This document shows positions 25,823-34,496 of a stretch of DNA of 64,000 nucleotides, piece by piece; within the stretch, counting starts at the first letter, position 1; every line of letters starts with the position of its first letter. Position numbers and translations under genes: made by a program. This DNA comes from Burkholderia pyrrocinia (GTDB lineage Bacteria > Pseudomonadota > Gammaproteobacteria > Burkholderiales > Burkholderiaceae): the NCBI RefSeq assembly GCF_018417535.1, contig NZ_CP070978.1, forward strand, positions 372,001-436,000, read 5' to 3'. The notes under the pieces were generated by a model. The model made no database searches, had not been told where the DNA came from, and saw only the letters and a program-made list of their open reading frames with translations.

Positions 25823-26032
25823 ATGAGACTGACGACTCGCAAGCTGTGCGTACTGGCGATGGCCACGTTCGTTGCCATGGCAATGGCGCGATACGGAGCC
25901 GACCAGGTCCCGTCGCCGCCGTATGCGGCCGGCATCCTGCAATGCCGCTCGGTCGACCCGAGCGGCCTGCCGACCGGTTGCGTGCCGATCGATCCGTCGC
26001 ACTTCGGTTTCGCCGCGTTGCGCGGCATGTGA
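25823..26032 (+). CDS. Small exported protein of unknown function
   Basis: This 69-aa protein starts MRLTTRKLCVLAMATFVAMA, a good Sec signal or membrane anchor. The mature part of about 45 residues has two cysteines (LQCRSVDPSGLPTGCVPID) that could form a disulfide in the periplasm. GGAGGGGACGACG precedes ATG 25823. No family is recognised and neighbours give little help. Confidence 0.6.
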   Translation: MRLTTRKLCVLAMATFVAMAMARYGADQVPSPPYAAGILQCRSVDPSGLPTGCVPIDPSHFGFAALRGM

Positions 26033-26346
26033 CGCCGGCGCGGCCGCGCGCCGCGCAGTCCGGACGCCGCCGCGGCGCGACGGCGCACGGACCGCTTTCG
26101 CCGGGGCCGCCGCGCAATCGTTGCATATCGGCCAGGCTGCGCGGCCGGCCCTGCTTTACGCCGTTCGACTTTCGCCGCGCCTGACACGACGCAGGGTCTG
26201 CAGCAGCACCGCCGCGTGCAGGTATCGGCAACGCGAAAACGCGACACAGCGACAACGCGCCGACCTCCGAGTCAGGCCACCAGCCCGGCAGACCAGCGCC
26301 ACGCCCCTCGCTTCCCGCAGATTTCCTTCACGCTGACCCATTCCCC
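26033..26346. other. Intergenic region upstream of the flavoprotein gene
   Basis: 314 bp with no supported gene. The last part (TTCCTTCACGCTGACCC) lacks a good Shine-Dalgarno for the downstream ATG 26347. Confidence 0.4.
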
Positions 26347-27843
26347 ATGTCATCCGACTATTCCCTGACCCGCCCCCTGAACGCCCGCGACGTGCATCGC
26401 TGGGACGCCGAACACGATGTCGTGATCGTCGGCTTCGGCGCGGCCGGCGCCTGCGCGGCGATCGAAGCCGCGAGCGCCGGCGCCGATACGCTGATCGTCG
26501 AACGCGCATCGAGCTACGGCGGCACGAGCGCGCTGTCGGGCGGCGAGATCTACCTTGGCGGCAGCGGCGGCACGCCTGCCCAGCGGCAGGCCGGCTTTAC
26601 CGACGACACCGAGGACCTGTATCGCTACCTGATGCTCGCGGGCGGCCGCGACGCCGACGAGGCAAAGGTGCGGCTCTACGCGAACGAGAGCCTTGCGCAC
26701 CACGACTGGCTCGTCGCGCAGGGCCTCTCGTACAAGAACACGTTCGTCGCCGAGCGGATCGTCGAACCGGAAACCGACGACTGCCTGATCTGGTCGGGCA
26801 GCGAGGAAGCCTGGCCGTTCAGCGAGGCCGCGAAGCCATGCCCGCGCGGCCACACGCCGCAATGGCCGGGCTGGGGCGGCGGGCAGATGCTGATGCGCGT
26901 GCTGGCCGAACGCGTGGCGGCGGTCGGCGTCGCGACGCGCTACGACACGCGCGCGCTCGCGCTGATCGTCGACGACGGCGGCACGGTGCGCGGCGTCGTG
27001 TTGCGCGCGTATGGCGAGACGGTGTTCGTGCGGGCGCGCGGCGCGGTGATCCTGTGCGCGGGCGGCTTCGCGATGAACCGCGACATGGTGCGCCGGCATG
27101 CACCGCAGTTCCTGCGCTCGGACGAACCGATCGGCAGCCCCGGCGACGACGGCTCGGGCATCCTGCTCGGCCAGAGCGCGGGCGGCGCGGCGATCCACAT
27201 GGACCAGGGTTTCGTCAGCCTGCCGTTCTACGCGCCCGAATCGCTGATCAGGGGGATCTTCGTGAACGCGCGCGGGCAGCGCTTCATCAACGAGGACGGT
27301 TATCACGGCCGCACGGGCCATCATGCGTTCCACCAGGCCGACGACCGGATCTACCTGCTCGTCGATCACGCGACGTACCAGGAGCCGCCCGCGATCGCGC
27401 GGATCGGCATCGCGGCGGCCGGCGAAACGTGGGAGGAAGTCGAGCGCGACCTGCAGATGCCGGCCGGCACGCTGACGGCGACCGTCGACGTGTACAACCG
27501 GCATGCGGCCGAAGGCGCCGATCCGCTGTTCCACAAAGCGAAGAAGTGGCTGCAGCCGCTGATCGAGCCGCCGTTCGTCGCGCTCGATTGCCGGATCGAC
27601 TACGCGTTCTATCCGCATTTCACGCTCGGCGGGCTCGACACGCTGCCGACCGGCCAGGTGCTCGATGCGGCGCGCGCGCCGGTGCCGGGCCTGTATGCGG
27701 CCGGCCGCACGACGTGCGGGCTGCCGCGCTGGGGGGCCGGCTACAGCTCGGGGCTGTCGCTGGCCGACGCGACGTTCTTCGGCCGGCAGGCCGGCCGTCA
27801 CGCCGCGCACGCGGTGCGCGACGCATTTTGCAGCGCCGCGTAA
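26347..27843 (+). CDS. FAD-dependent oxidoreductase, KstD/fumarate-reductase flavoprotein family
   Basis: This 498-aa flavoprotein has the dinucleotide fold at residues 25-50 (VVIVGFGAAGACAAIEAA, then an acidic strand end LIVERA). YGGTSALSGGEIYLGG follows, the substrate-domain motif of 3-ketosteroid 1-dehydrogenases and urocanate/fumarate reductases, then VILCAGGFAMN and the closing LYAAGRTTCGLPRWGAGYSS. The active enzyme would abstract hydrogens next to a carbonyl or reduce an enoate. Adjacent SDR/SnoaL clusters make a role in alicyclic or steroid-like catabolism plausible; this is inference. Confidence 0.85.
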   Translation: MSSDYSLTRPLNARDVHRWDAEHDVVIVGFGAAGACAAIEAASAGADTLIVERASSYGGTSALSGGEIYLGGSGGTPAQRQAGFTDDTEDLYRYLMLAGGRDADEAKVRLYANESLAHHDWLVAQGLSYKNTFVAERIVEPETDDCLIWSGSEEAWPFSEAAKPCPRGHTPQWPGWGGGQMLMRVLAERVAAVGVATRYDTRALALIVDDGGTVRGVVLRAYGETVFVRARGAVILCAGGFAMNRDMVRRHAPQFLRSDEPIGSPGDDGSGILLGQSAGGAAIHMDQGFVSLPFYAPESLIRGIFVNARGQRFINEDGYHGRTGHHAFHQADDRIYLLVDHATYQEPPAIARIGIAAAGETWEEVERDLQMPAGTLTATVDVYNRHAAEGADPLFHKAKKWLQPLIEPPFVALDCRIDYAFYPHFTLGGLDTLPTGQVLDAARAPVPGLYAAGRTTCGLPRWGAGYSSGLSLADATFFGRQAGRHAAHAVRDAFCSAA

Positions 27844-27858
27844 CGTAGCCGCAAATGA

Positions 27859-27899
27859 ACGACGCCCCGGGCAAGCGATCGCATTGCCCGGGGCGTCGT
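27859..27899. terminator. Bidirectional hairpin terminator between convergent genes
   Basis: ACGACGCCCCGGGCAA (27859-27874) and its exact complement (27884-27899) form a 16-bp stem with a 9-base loop, followed on the plus strand by CATTT. It sits between the flavoprotein gene and the phosphoesterase gene, which face each other. Confidence 0.8.
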
Positions 27900-27938
27900 C
27901 ATTTCAAGCGGTGAAGCGGCTAAGCGGCCAACCGGCCG

Positions 27939-29603
27939 TCAGCCGAGGTCGAGCGCGTTCGTGAGATCGCCCGGCGGCGTCTCGCCGCGCGCGGCGAACG
28001 CGTTGTTGCGCGCGACCACGCCGTCGAGCGGTGCAAGCCCGTGTACGCGGCTGATGAAGCGCAGGATCGAGTTCGTGTCGTACAGCGTGTGATCGACGAA
28101 GCCCTTCTTCGCGAACGGCGAGATCACGAGCGCCGGAATCCGCGAGCCCGGCCCCCAGCGGTCGCCGACTGGCGGCGCGACGTGATCCCACCAGCCGCCG
28201 TTTTCGTCGTGCGTCATCACGATCACGGTGTGGTCCCATTGCGGCCCGCGCCGAATGTGGTCGATCACGGTCGCGATGTGGCGGTCGCCCGATTCGATGT
28301 CCGCATAGCCCGCGTGCATGTTCAGGTTGCCCTGCGGCTTGTAGAACGCGACGGCCGGCAGGCGGCCCGCGTCGATGTCGGCGATGAAGCGGTTCGTCGA
28401 CGGTTCGTCACCGAGCCCCGCGTCGCGCAGGTACCGCTGGCGCGCAGCGGTGTCCGGCGCGAAGTTGCGGAAGTAGTTGAACGGCTGGTGGTGGTACTGG
28501 AAATCGGGCACGGTGCCCGTGTCGCGATGCTCGAGCGCGTACTGCCACGCGCCGCTGTACCACGCCCAGTCGATGTTCTTCTCCGACAGGCGATCGCCGA
28601 TCGTCGCATAGCCCTGCGGCGGCAGCACGCGATGGTCGTCCGGATCGGCATACGCGGCGTTGCCCGGGTCGGGCGGCGGCACGTAGCTCGGCTGGTACGG
28701 CGGCGCCATCGTATTCACGCCGTAGCCGTCGGGCGTCAGCGGGCCGTCGCCCGCGAACTTCGGCGGGCCGTCGAGCGCGGACGTCGGCGAATCGGCGGCG
28801 AGCGCGAGGCGCGTGCCGGCCGGATCGTCGCCTTCGACCTTCGACAGCAGCTTCGCCGCGTGCGGATGCTTGTGCGCGTCCGGATACAGCGGCGCCTGCG
28901 CCGAAATCAGGAACATGTGGTTCAGCCACGAACCGCCGAAGGCCGCCATGAAGAAGTTGTCGCACAGCGTGTATTGGCGCGCGAGATTCCACAGTCGCAA
29001 CGTGTCGGCCGAATTGCGGTAATGACCCATCACGAGGCCGCCCGAATCGGCCCACGCGGCGAACTGGTTGTTGCGGCCGGCCGCGATCTGCATCTGGTTC
29101 TGGTAGAAGCGGTGCCACAGGTCGCGCGTGATCACGCCGTTCGGCAGCGGCTTGCCCTGCGCGTCGGCGATCCGGAACGGCGCGTTCGGCAGCTTGTCGA
29201 TGTCGCGCTCGGCGATCGCGTAGCGCTTGCCGTCCACTTCCTGCGCCTGCGGCACGAGCCCGCCCCAGATCTTCGGCAGCACGGGCAGCGGCGTCTTGCC
29301 GTCGCGATCGAGCTGCTGCGCGTGCTCGGGCCGCACCTCGCTCAGCGGATGGCGCACACCGGGGAAATCGCCGTACAGGTTCGCGAAGCTGCGGTTTTCC
29401 GCGTAGATCACGACGATATGGCGCACGCGCTGGCGCAATGCTTCGTCGATGCGCAGGTCGGCGGCGGAGCGCGGCGCGCTGCCCGCCGTGGTTTCGCAGC
29501 CGCCGAGCGCGACACCCGCACCGAGCGCGGCGAGGCCGCCGAGCACACGGCGGCGGTCGGGATCGGCGGGAAGGTCGTCGGGGCGATCGGGGGTGTCGGT
29601 CAC
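27939..29603 (-). CDS. AcpA/phospholipase-C-type phosphoesterase, Tat-exported lipoprotein
   Basis: This protein starts at GTG 29603 behind GAGGAGCC (554 aa). The N-terminus holds a twin-arginine run (DRRRVLGGLAALGAG, residues 16-30) and a lipobox ending LGGC with Cys36, so it is probably exported folded by Tat and lipidated. The phosphoesterase family signature HIVVIYAENRSFANLYGDFP and the metal region MTHDENGGWWDHVAPP are intact. The family includes acid phosphatase AcpA and bacterial phospholipases C, which hydrolyse phosphate monoesters or lipids at the cell envelope. An ATG further upstream at 29726 would give an unlikely basic leader. Confidence 0.85.
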   Translation of the reverse strand: MTDTPDRPDDLPADPDRRRVLGGLAALGAGVALGGCETTAGSAPRSAADLRIDEALRQRVRHIVVIYAENRSFANLYGDFPGVRHPLSEVRPEHAQQLDRDGKTPLPVLPKIWGGLVPQAQEVDGKRYAIAERDIDKLPNAPFRIADAQGKPLPNGVITRDLWHRFYQNQMQIAAGRNNQFAAWADSGGLVMGHYRNSADTLRLWNLARQYTLCDNFFMAAFGGSWLNHMFLISAQAPLYPDAHKHPHAAKLLSKVEGDDPAGTRLALAADSPTSALDGPPKFAGDGPLTPDGYGVNTMAPPYQPSYVPPPDPGNAAYADPDDHRVLPPQGYATIGDRLSEKNIDWAWYSGAWQYALEHRDTGTVPDFQYHHQPFNYFRNFAPDTAARQRYLRDAGLGDEPSTNRFIADIDAGRLPAVAFYKPQGNLNMHAGYADIESGDRHIATVIDHIRRGPQWDHTVIVMTHDENGGWWDHVAPPVGDRWGPGSRIPALVISPFAKKGFVDHTLYDTNSILRFISRVHGLAPLDGVVARNNAFAARGETPPGDLTNALDLG

Positions 29604-30076
29604 GTCGTAGGCTCCTCGAATGGGCGGGTTGGCGGTGTCGTTCGATGCGCGGCGGCGTCGCCCAGGCGGCCGCGATGCGGGACGGAAAGCAACGGCCGGC
29701 GTTGCGTGCAGGCAGGCGCGATGCAATTGTCATAAAAATGACACGAATGCGACTATAACGCGGCGGGGGCCGCGGATGAAAGGTGTTTGTCGGACGATTC
29801 GACTCGCGCGGCGGGCGATGCGCGACGCCCGCGCGAGGACTAGACTGAATTCAGGGGCGGCGCGTCGCGGCGTGCTGCCCCGGGCGAGGATCGCCACGCG
29901 GCGCCGGCCGACGGTGCCGTCGCGGCGTCATTTATGCGACGAAACGAAGCGACACAGCGAGACGACGAAGGCGCGGATGCATGCCGTTTCCGCATGGCCG
30001 CCGATGCCGCGCGCCGGTTGCGCGCGATTGCCCGCGTGAGCGTGCGCCGCACCGCGCGTGCGGCTGGCCCGATGCC
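29604..30076. promoter_or_regulatory. Divergent promoter region, phosphoesterase / FtsH-like protease
   Basis: 473 bp between divergent genes. No frame inside is supported. It is expected to hold both promoters. Confidence 0.4.
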
Positions 30077-32050
30077 ATGGACAAGAAATTCGACTACCCG
30101 GGATTGCTGATCGCGGCGGGCTTCTTCGCGCTGTTCGCCGCGCAGTTGCTGATGTTGCACCCGGCGTCGGCGCCGATCGCGTACAGCGATTTCCACCGGC
30201 TCGTCGCCGCGCGGCTCGTCGACGATCTCGAGATCGGCCCCGCGTCGATCTCGGGCACGCTGAAGATGCCGCAGGCCGGCACGATACTGCCGGCATCCGA
30301 AGCCGCGGCCGCGCAGCAGGCCGGTGCGCCGTGGCGCTTCACGACCAACCGCGTGACCGACGAGCACCTGACCGACACGCTGGCCGCCGCCGGCATCCGC
30401 TATCACGGCACGCCCGACACGAGCTGGATCGCGTCGCTCGCTTCCTGGCTGCTGCCGCTCGTGCTGTTCGTGTTCGTATGGAACATGTTGCTGCGCAAGC
30501 GCGGCGGGCTGCAGGACTTCACCGGGATGGGCAAGAGCCGCGCGCGCGTGTACGTGCAGCAGGAAACCGGCATCACGTTCGACGATATCGCGGGCATCGA
30601 CGAGGCGAAGGCCGAACTGCAGCAGCTCGTCGCGTTCCTGCGCAATCCCGACCGCTACCAGCGGCTCGGCGGCAAGATTCCGAAGGGCGTGCTCGTCGTC
30701 GGCGCGCCGGGCACGGGCAAGACGCTGCTCGCGCGTGCGGTGGCCGGCGAGGCGGCCGTGCCGTTCTTTTCGATCAGCGGCTCGGCGTTCGTCGAGATGT
30801 TCGTCGGCGTGGGCGCCGCGCGCGTGCGCGACCTGTTCGAGCAGGCGCAGCAGAAGGCGCCGTGCATCGTGTTCGTCGACGAGCTCGATGCGCTCGGCAA
30901 GGTGCGCGGTGTCGGCCCGATGTCGGGCAACGACGAACGCGAGCAGACGCTCAACCAGTTGCTCGTCGAGATGGACGGCTTCCAGGCCGGCTCCGGCGTG
31001 ATCATCATGGCCGCGACGAACCGGCCGGAGATCCTCGATCCCGCGTTGTTGCGGCCGGGCCGCTTCGATCGCCACATCGCGATCGACCGGCCCGACGTGA
31101 ACGGCCGCCGGCAGATCCTCGGCGTACACGTGAAGCGCGTGAAGCTCGCGGCCGAGGTCGACCTCGGCGAACTCGCGTCGCGCACGCCGGGTTTCGTCGG
31201 CGCCGATCTCGCGAACGTCGTCAACGAGGCCGCGCTGCATGCGGCCGAACTCGGCAAGCCGGCGATCGGCATGGCCGACTTCGACGAGGCGATCGACCGC
31301 GCGTTGACGGGCCTCGAGCGCAAGAGCCGCGTGATGAACGCGCAGGAGAAGCTGACCATCGCGTATCACGAAGCCGGCCATGCGCTTGTCGCGGAAAGCC
31401 GCGCGCATTGCGATCCGGTGAAGAAGGTGTCGATCATTCCGCGCGGCGTCGCCGCGCTCGGCTATACGCAGCAGGTGCCGACCGAGGATCGCTACGTGCT
31501 GCGCAGGAGCGAACTGCTCGACCGGATCGACGCGCTGCTCGGCGGGCGGGTCGCCGAAGAGCTCGTGTTCGGCGACGTGTCGACGGGCGCGCAGAACGAT
31601 CTCGAACGCGCGACCGCGATGGCGCGCCACATGGTCATGCAGTACGGGATGAGCGAGAAGATCGGGCTCGCGACGTTCGACGACGGCGATGCGCGCCAGG
31701 GCATGCCCGGCGCATGGCATGCGGGCGCCGGACGCTGCAGCGAGCACACGGCACGGATGATCGACGACGAGGTGCACACGCTGCTGGCCGACGCGCATGC
31801 GCGGGTCGCGGCGACGCTCGGCGAGCGACGCGACGCGCTCGAACGCATCGCGCGTCGGCTGCTGCAATGCGAGGTGCTCGAACGCGACGCGCTGAAGGCG
31901 CTGATCGACGGGCGCATCGAAGCGTCGTCCGCGGCAGCGGCACCCGACGGCGATGCCGGCTCGCGCGGCGACGCGCTCGCGCCGGAGCAGGCGTCGGCGG
32001 TCGAGCGCGATTTCGTCGCGTACGGGCCGCCGCGCGAGCCCGAGCGCTGA
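30077..32050 (+). CDS. FtsH-family AAA+ zinc metalloprotease (divergent paralogue)
   Basis: This 657-aa protein has FtsH order: TM1 ([20 protein letters not shown]), a periplasmic domain, TM2 (about 116-134), Walker A GAPGTGKT at 209-216, Walker [10 protein letters not shown], arginine finger region [17 protein letters not shown], and the protease zinc motif HEAGH at 431-435. The C-terminus is a polar tail. FtsH degrades membrane and regulatory proteins as a hexamer. The Walker B segment (DELDALGK) and the short periplasmic part differ from the housekeeping FtsH, so this is probably a second, accessory copy. ATG 30077 is chosen since TM1 begins directly after it; there is no strong SD. Confidence 0.87.
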   Translation: MDKKFDYPGLLIAAGFFALFAAQLLMLHPASAPIAYSDFHRLVAARLVDDLEIGPASISGTLKMPQAGTILPASEAAAAQQAGAPWRFTTNRVTDEHLTDTLAAAGIRYHGTPDTSWIASLASWLLPLVLFVFVWNMLLRKRGGLQDFTGMGKSRARVYVQQETGITFDDIAGIDEAKAELQQLVAFLRNPDRYQRLGGKIPKGVLVVGAPGTGKTLLARAVAGEAAVPFFSISGSAFVEMFVGVGAARVRDLFEQAQQKAPCIVFVDELDALGKVRGVGPMSGNDEREQTLNQLLVEMDGFQAGSGVIIMAATNRPEILDPALLRPGRFDRHIAIDRPDVNGRRQILGVHVKRVKLAAEVDLGELASRTPGFVGADLANVVNEAALHAAELGKPAIGMADFDEAIDRALTGLERKSRVMNAQEKLTIAYHEAGHALVAESRAHCDPVKKVSIIPRGVAALGYTQQVPTEDRYVLRRSELLDRIDALLGGRVAEELVFGDVSTGAQNDLERATAMARHMVMQYGMSEKIGLATFDDGDARQGMPGAWHAGAGRCSEHTARMIDDEVHTLLADAHARVAATLGERRDALERIARRLLQCEVLERDALKALIDGRIEASSAAAAPDGDAGSRGDALAPEQASAVERDFVAYGPPREPER

Positions 32051-32133
32051 ACGCGTAGCCAGCCTGCGAACGGCGCGCGTCGATGCGGCGATGCGCCGGA
32101 ATTCCTTTCCCTCTTGCCAGCCACGGAGTCGCC

Positions 32134-32601
32134 ATGAGCGAGCCGCACGTATCCGTCAAGGTCGCGCAGCAGGCGCGTTTTTGCTTCGAAGTCACGTTTG
32201 CCGGCACGACGCTGTCGCCGGTGCTCATCGACGAGCCGCCGCCGCTCGGCGACGGGCGCGGGCCGAACCCGGTCCGGCTGCTCGCCGCGGCGGTCGCGAG
32301 CTGTCTCGCGGCGAGCCTGCTGTTCTCGTTGACAAAGCAGCATGTCGATCCGCAGCCGATTGCCGCGCATATCGACGTCGACATGGTTCAGAACGAAACC
32401 GGCAGGGTGCGCGTGGGCGCGATGGCCGTGCGGCTGTCGATTGGAAAAAAGTGGGCGGATCTCGCGGCGGCGACGCGCGTGCTCGACCGGTTCGATGCGT
32501 ATTGCGTGGTGACCGAGAGCATGCGGGCGGGCATCCCGATCTCGGTCGACCTGTGCGATGCGAACGGCGCGGCGCTCGAATACGCGGCGACGAACGGGTG
32601 A
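32134..32601 (+). CDS. OsmC-family protein
   Basis: This 155-aa protein has OsmC layout: N-terminal strands (HVSVKVAQQARFCFEVTFA), GRGPNPVRLLAAAVASCLAA with the redox-active first cysteine at the end of the long helix, and FDAYCVVTESMRAGIPI carrying the second cysteine. The C...C pair is the peroxidatic/resolving pair of Ohr/OsmC, which reduce organic hydroperoxides. It follows the FtsH-like gene by 83 bp on the same strand, so both may be stress-related. It converges on otsA with 6 bp between stops. Confidence 0.83.
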   Translation: MSEPHVSVKVAQQARFCFEVTFAGTTLSPVLIDEPPPLGDGRGPNPVRLLAAAVASCLAASLLFSLTKQHVDPQPIAAHIDVDMVQNETGRVRVGAMAVRLSIGKKWADLAAATRVLDRFDAYCVVTESMRAGIPISVDLCDANGAALEYAATNG

Positions 32602-32607
32602 GTGCGG

Positions 32608-34014
32608 TCAGTGCTCGGTGGCCGCCGCGACTTCGGCCGCTTCGGCGAGCGCATCGAGAAAACGCGTGCGCCACCAGTGCACGTCGGTCTTGCGCACGAT
32701 CGCCATCAGCGCGGAGTGACGCTGGCGGCGTTCGTCGAGCGGCATCGTGAGCGCGCGCTGGATCGCCTGCGCGGTGCCTTGCGTGTCGTACGGATTGACG
32801 AGCAGCGCCGATTTCAATTGCTCGGCCGCGCCCGCGAAACGCGACAGCACGAGCACGCCCGGGTCGGACGCGTCCTGCGCGGCGAGGAATTCCTTCGCGA
32901 CGAGGTTCATCCCGTCGCGCAGCGGCGTGACGAGCGCGACGCGGCTCGCGCGATACAGGCCCGGCAAGCGCTTGCGCGCGACGGTGCGGTGAATGTAGCG
33001 CATCGGCATCCATTCGAGTTCGCCGTAGTCGCCGTTGATCGCGCCGCACAGGCTGTCCATCTCGCGCCGCAGGTCGTCGTACGCGCCGAGATCCTCGCGG
33101 CTCGGCGCGGCGATCTGGATCAGCGTCGCTCGGTCGCGGTTCTCCGGATACTGTTCGAGCAACTCGCGGAACGCATGCACGCGCTGCGGCAGCCCCTTCG
33201 TGTAGTCGAGCCGGTCGACGCCGACGAGCAACTGGCGGCGCGAATATTCGTCGCGCATCCGCTCGAACATGTCGATGCCGTCGCGATCGCGGGCGAGCGA
33301 CTCGAACTCGTCGACGTTGATGCCGATCGGAAACGCGCCGGCCGACAGCGTGCGGCCGAACGCGCGCATGCGGCCGTCCGGCAGCCGCGTGGCGCCGGCT
33401 TCCGCTTCGACGTAATGCTCGAAGTGGAGCAGATCCGATTCGGTCTGGAAGCCGACGAGGTCGTACGCGAACAGCGAGCGCATCAGCCATTCGTGTTCCG
33501 GGATCGCGGCCATGATCGGCGGCGGCGGCATCGGGATGTGCAGGAAGAAGCCGACCGGATTCGTGCAGCCCATCGCGCGCAACTCGGCGGCGAGCGGAAT
33601 CAACTGGTAGTCGTGGACCCAGATGACGTCGTCGGGCCGCAGCAGCGTGCGCAGCTTGCGCGCGAACAACTGGTTCACGCGCCGGTAGCCGTCGGCGAAG
33701 CGCCGGTCGAACTGCGCGAGATCGAGCCGGTAGTGAAACACCGGCCACAGCACGTTGTTCGAATAGCCGAGGTAGTACGCGTCGTAATCCTGCGGGTCGA
33801 GATCGATGGTCGCGAGCTGGATGCCGCCGACGTTCTGGATCTGCACCTCGTCGCCGTGCGTGGGCTGATCGTCGTCGCCGCGTAGCCTGCCGCTCCAGCC
33901 GAACCATACGCCGCCGGTCTCCTGCAGGCTGTCCTTCACGGCGACGGCGAGGCCGCCGGCCGCGGCTTTACGGGGGTCTGCGATGCGATTGGATACGACG
34001 ACGAGTCGGCTCAC
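32608..34014 (-). CDS. otsA: Alpha,alpha-trehalose-phosphate synthase (UDP-forming)
   Basis: This 468-aa GT20 enzyme has the normal OtsA length. [20 protein letters not shown] with the GGLA loop, [37 protein letters not shown] (acceptor site) and [16 protein letters not shown] are all in family order. It makes trehalose 6-phosphate from UDP-glucose and glucose 6-phosphate, the first step of the OtsAB osmoprotectant pathway. No otsB phosphatase gene is next to it, which in Burkholderia is often elsewhere. About 480 bp of untranslated DNA lies upstream. Confidence 0.95.
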   Translation of the reverse strand: MSRLVVVSNRIADPRKAAAGGLAVAVKDSLQETGGVWFGWSGRLRGDDDQPTHGDEVQIQNVGGIQLATIDLDPQDYDAYYLGYSNNVLWPVFHYRLDLAQFDRRFADGYRRVNQLFARKLRTLLRPDDVIWVHDYQLIPLAAELRAMGCTNPVGFFLHIPMPPPPIMAAIPEHEWLMRSLFAYDLVGFQTESDLLHFEHYVEAEAGATRLPDGRMRAFGRTLSAGAFPIGINVDEFESLARDRDGIDMFERMRDEYSRRQLLVGVDRLDYTKGLPQRVHAFRELLEQYPENRDRATLIQIAAPSREDLGAYDDLRREMDSLCGAINGDYGELEWMPMRYIHRTVARKRLPGLYRASRVALVTPLRDGMNLVAKEFLAAQDASDPGVLVLSRFAGAAEQLKSALLVNPYDTQGTAQAIQRALTMPLDERRQRHSALMAIVRKTDVHWWRTRFLDALAEAAEVAAATEH

Positions 34015-34496
34015 CAGCTCTCCTGACGATTGTTGGGGGAAGGTTCGTGCGGCCGGCGGCGCGAAGCGGATGCCGCCATCGACGCGCTGCGCGCGATGCG
34101 ATGGGGCCGCAATGCGATCGGACGGGAGTCAGGGGCACGCGATTCGCCGTCCGAACGGGGAGTACTTTTTTTAGGATACTCGTCATTCGCTCGTTTTAAA
34201 AGTCTGCATCGGCGAACGGCGCGGGCGCGCATGCAGCGCGATACCCATGACGGTGTTGTGGCAACACGCGATGCAAAGGCGGGATCGACACGTGCGCGGC
34301 GCTGCACACGCAGCGTGCAGCGGAGGAAGGGAAAAGGTCGGGCGGTGATTCGTGTCGGTGTGCGTGCGGGCATGCATACGCACGTCCGCACACGCGCATG
34401 ATCCCGCGCCGATCGTCGGAGATGGCCTTCGATGCAGCTATGCCGATGCGCGACCTGGATGCACGCGAGCCGCGAACGCGCGACGCGCAGCGGCAC
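34015..34496. promoter_or_regulatory. Upstream region of otsA
   Basis: 482 bp between otsA and the end of the TonB receptor gene, both on the minus strand. It has no supported gene. The AT-rich stretch at 34160-34205 (TTTTTTTAGGATACTC and TCGTTTTAAAAG) is the likeliest promoter zone for otsA. Confidence 0.45.

Noticed and set aside
23725..26184. 819-codon plus-strand frame over the SDR/SnoaL operon
   Set aside because: It is an antisense shadow. The minus-strand SDR and SnoaL genes account for this DNA.
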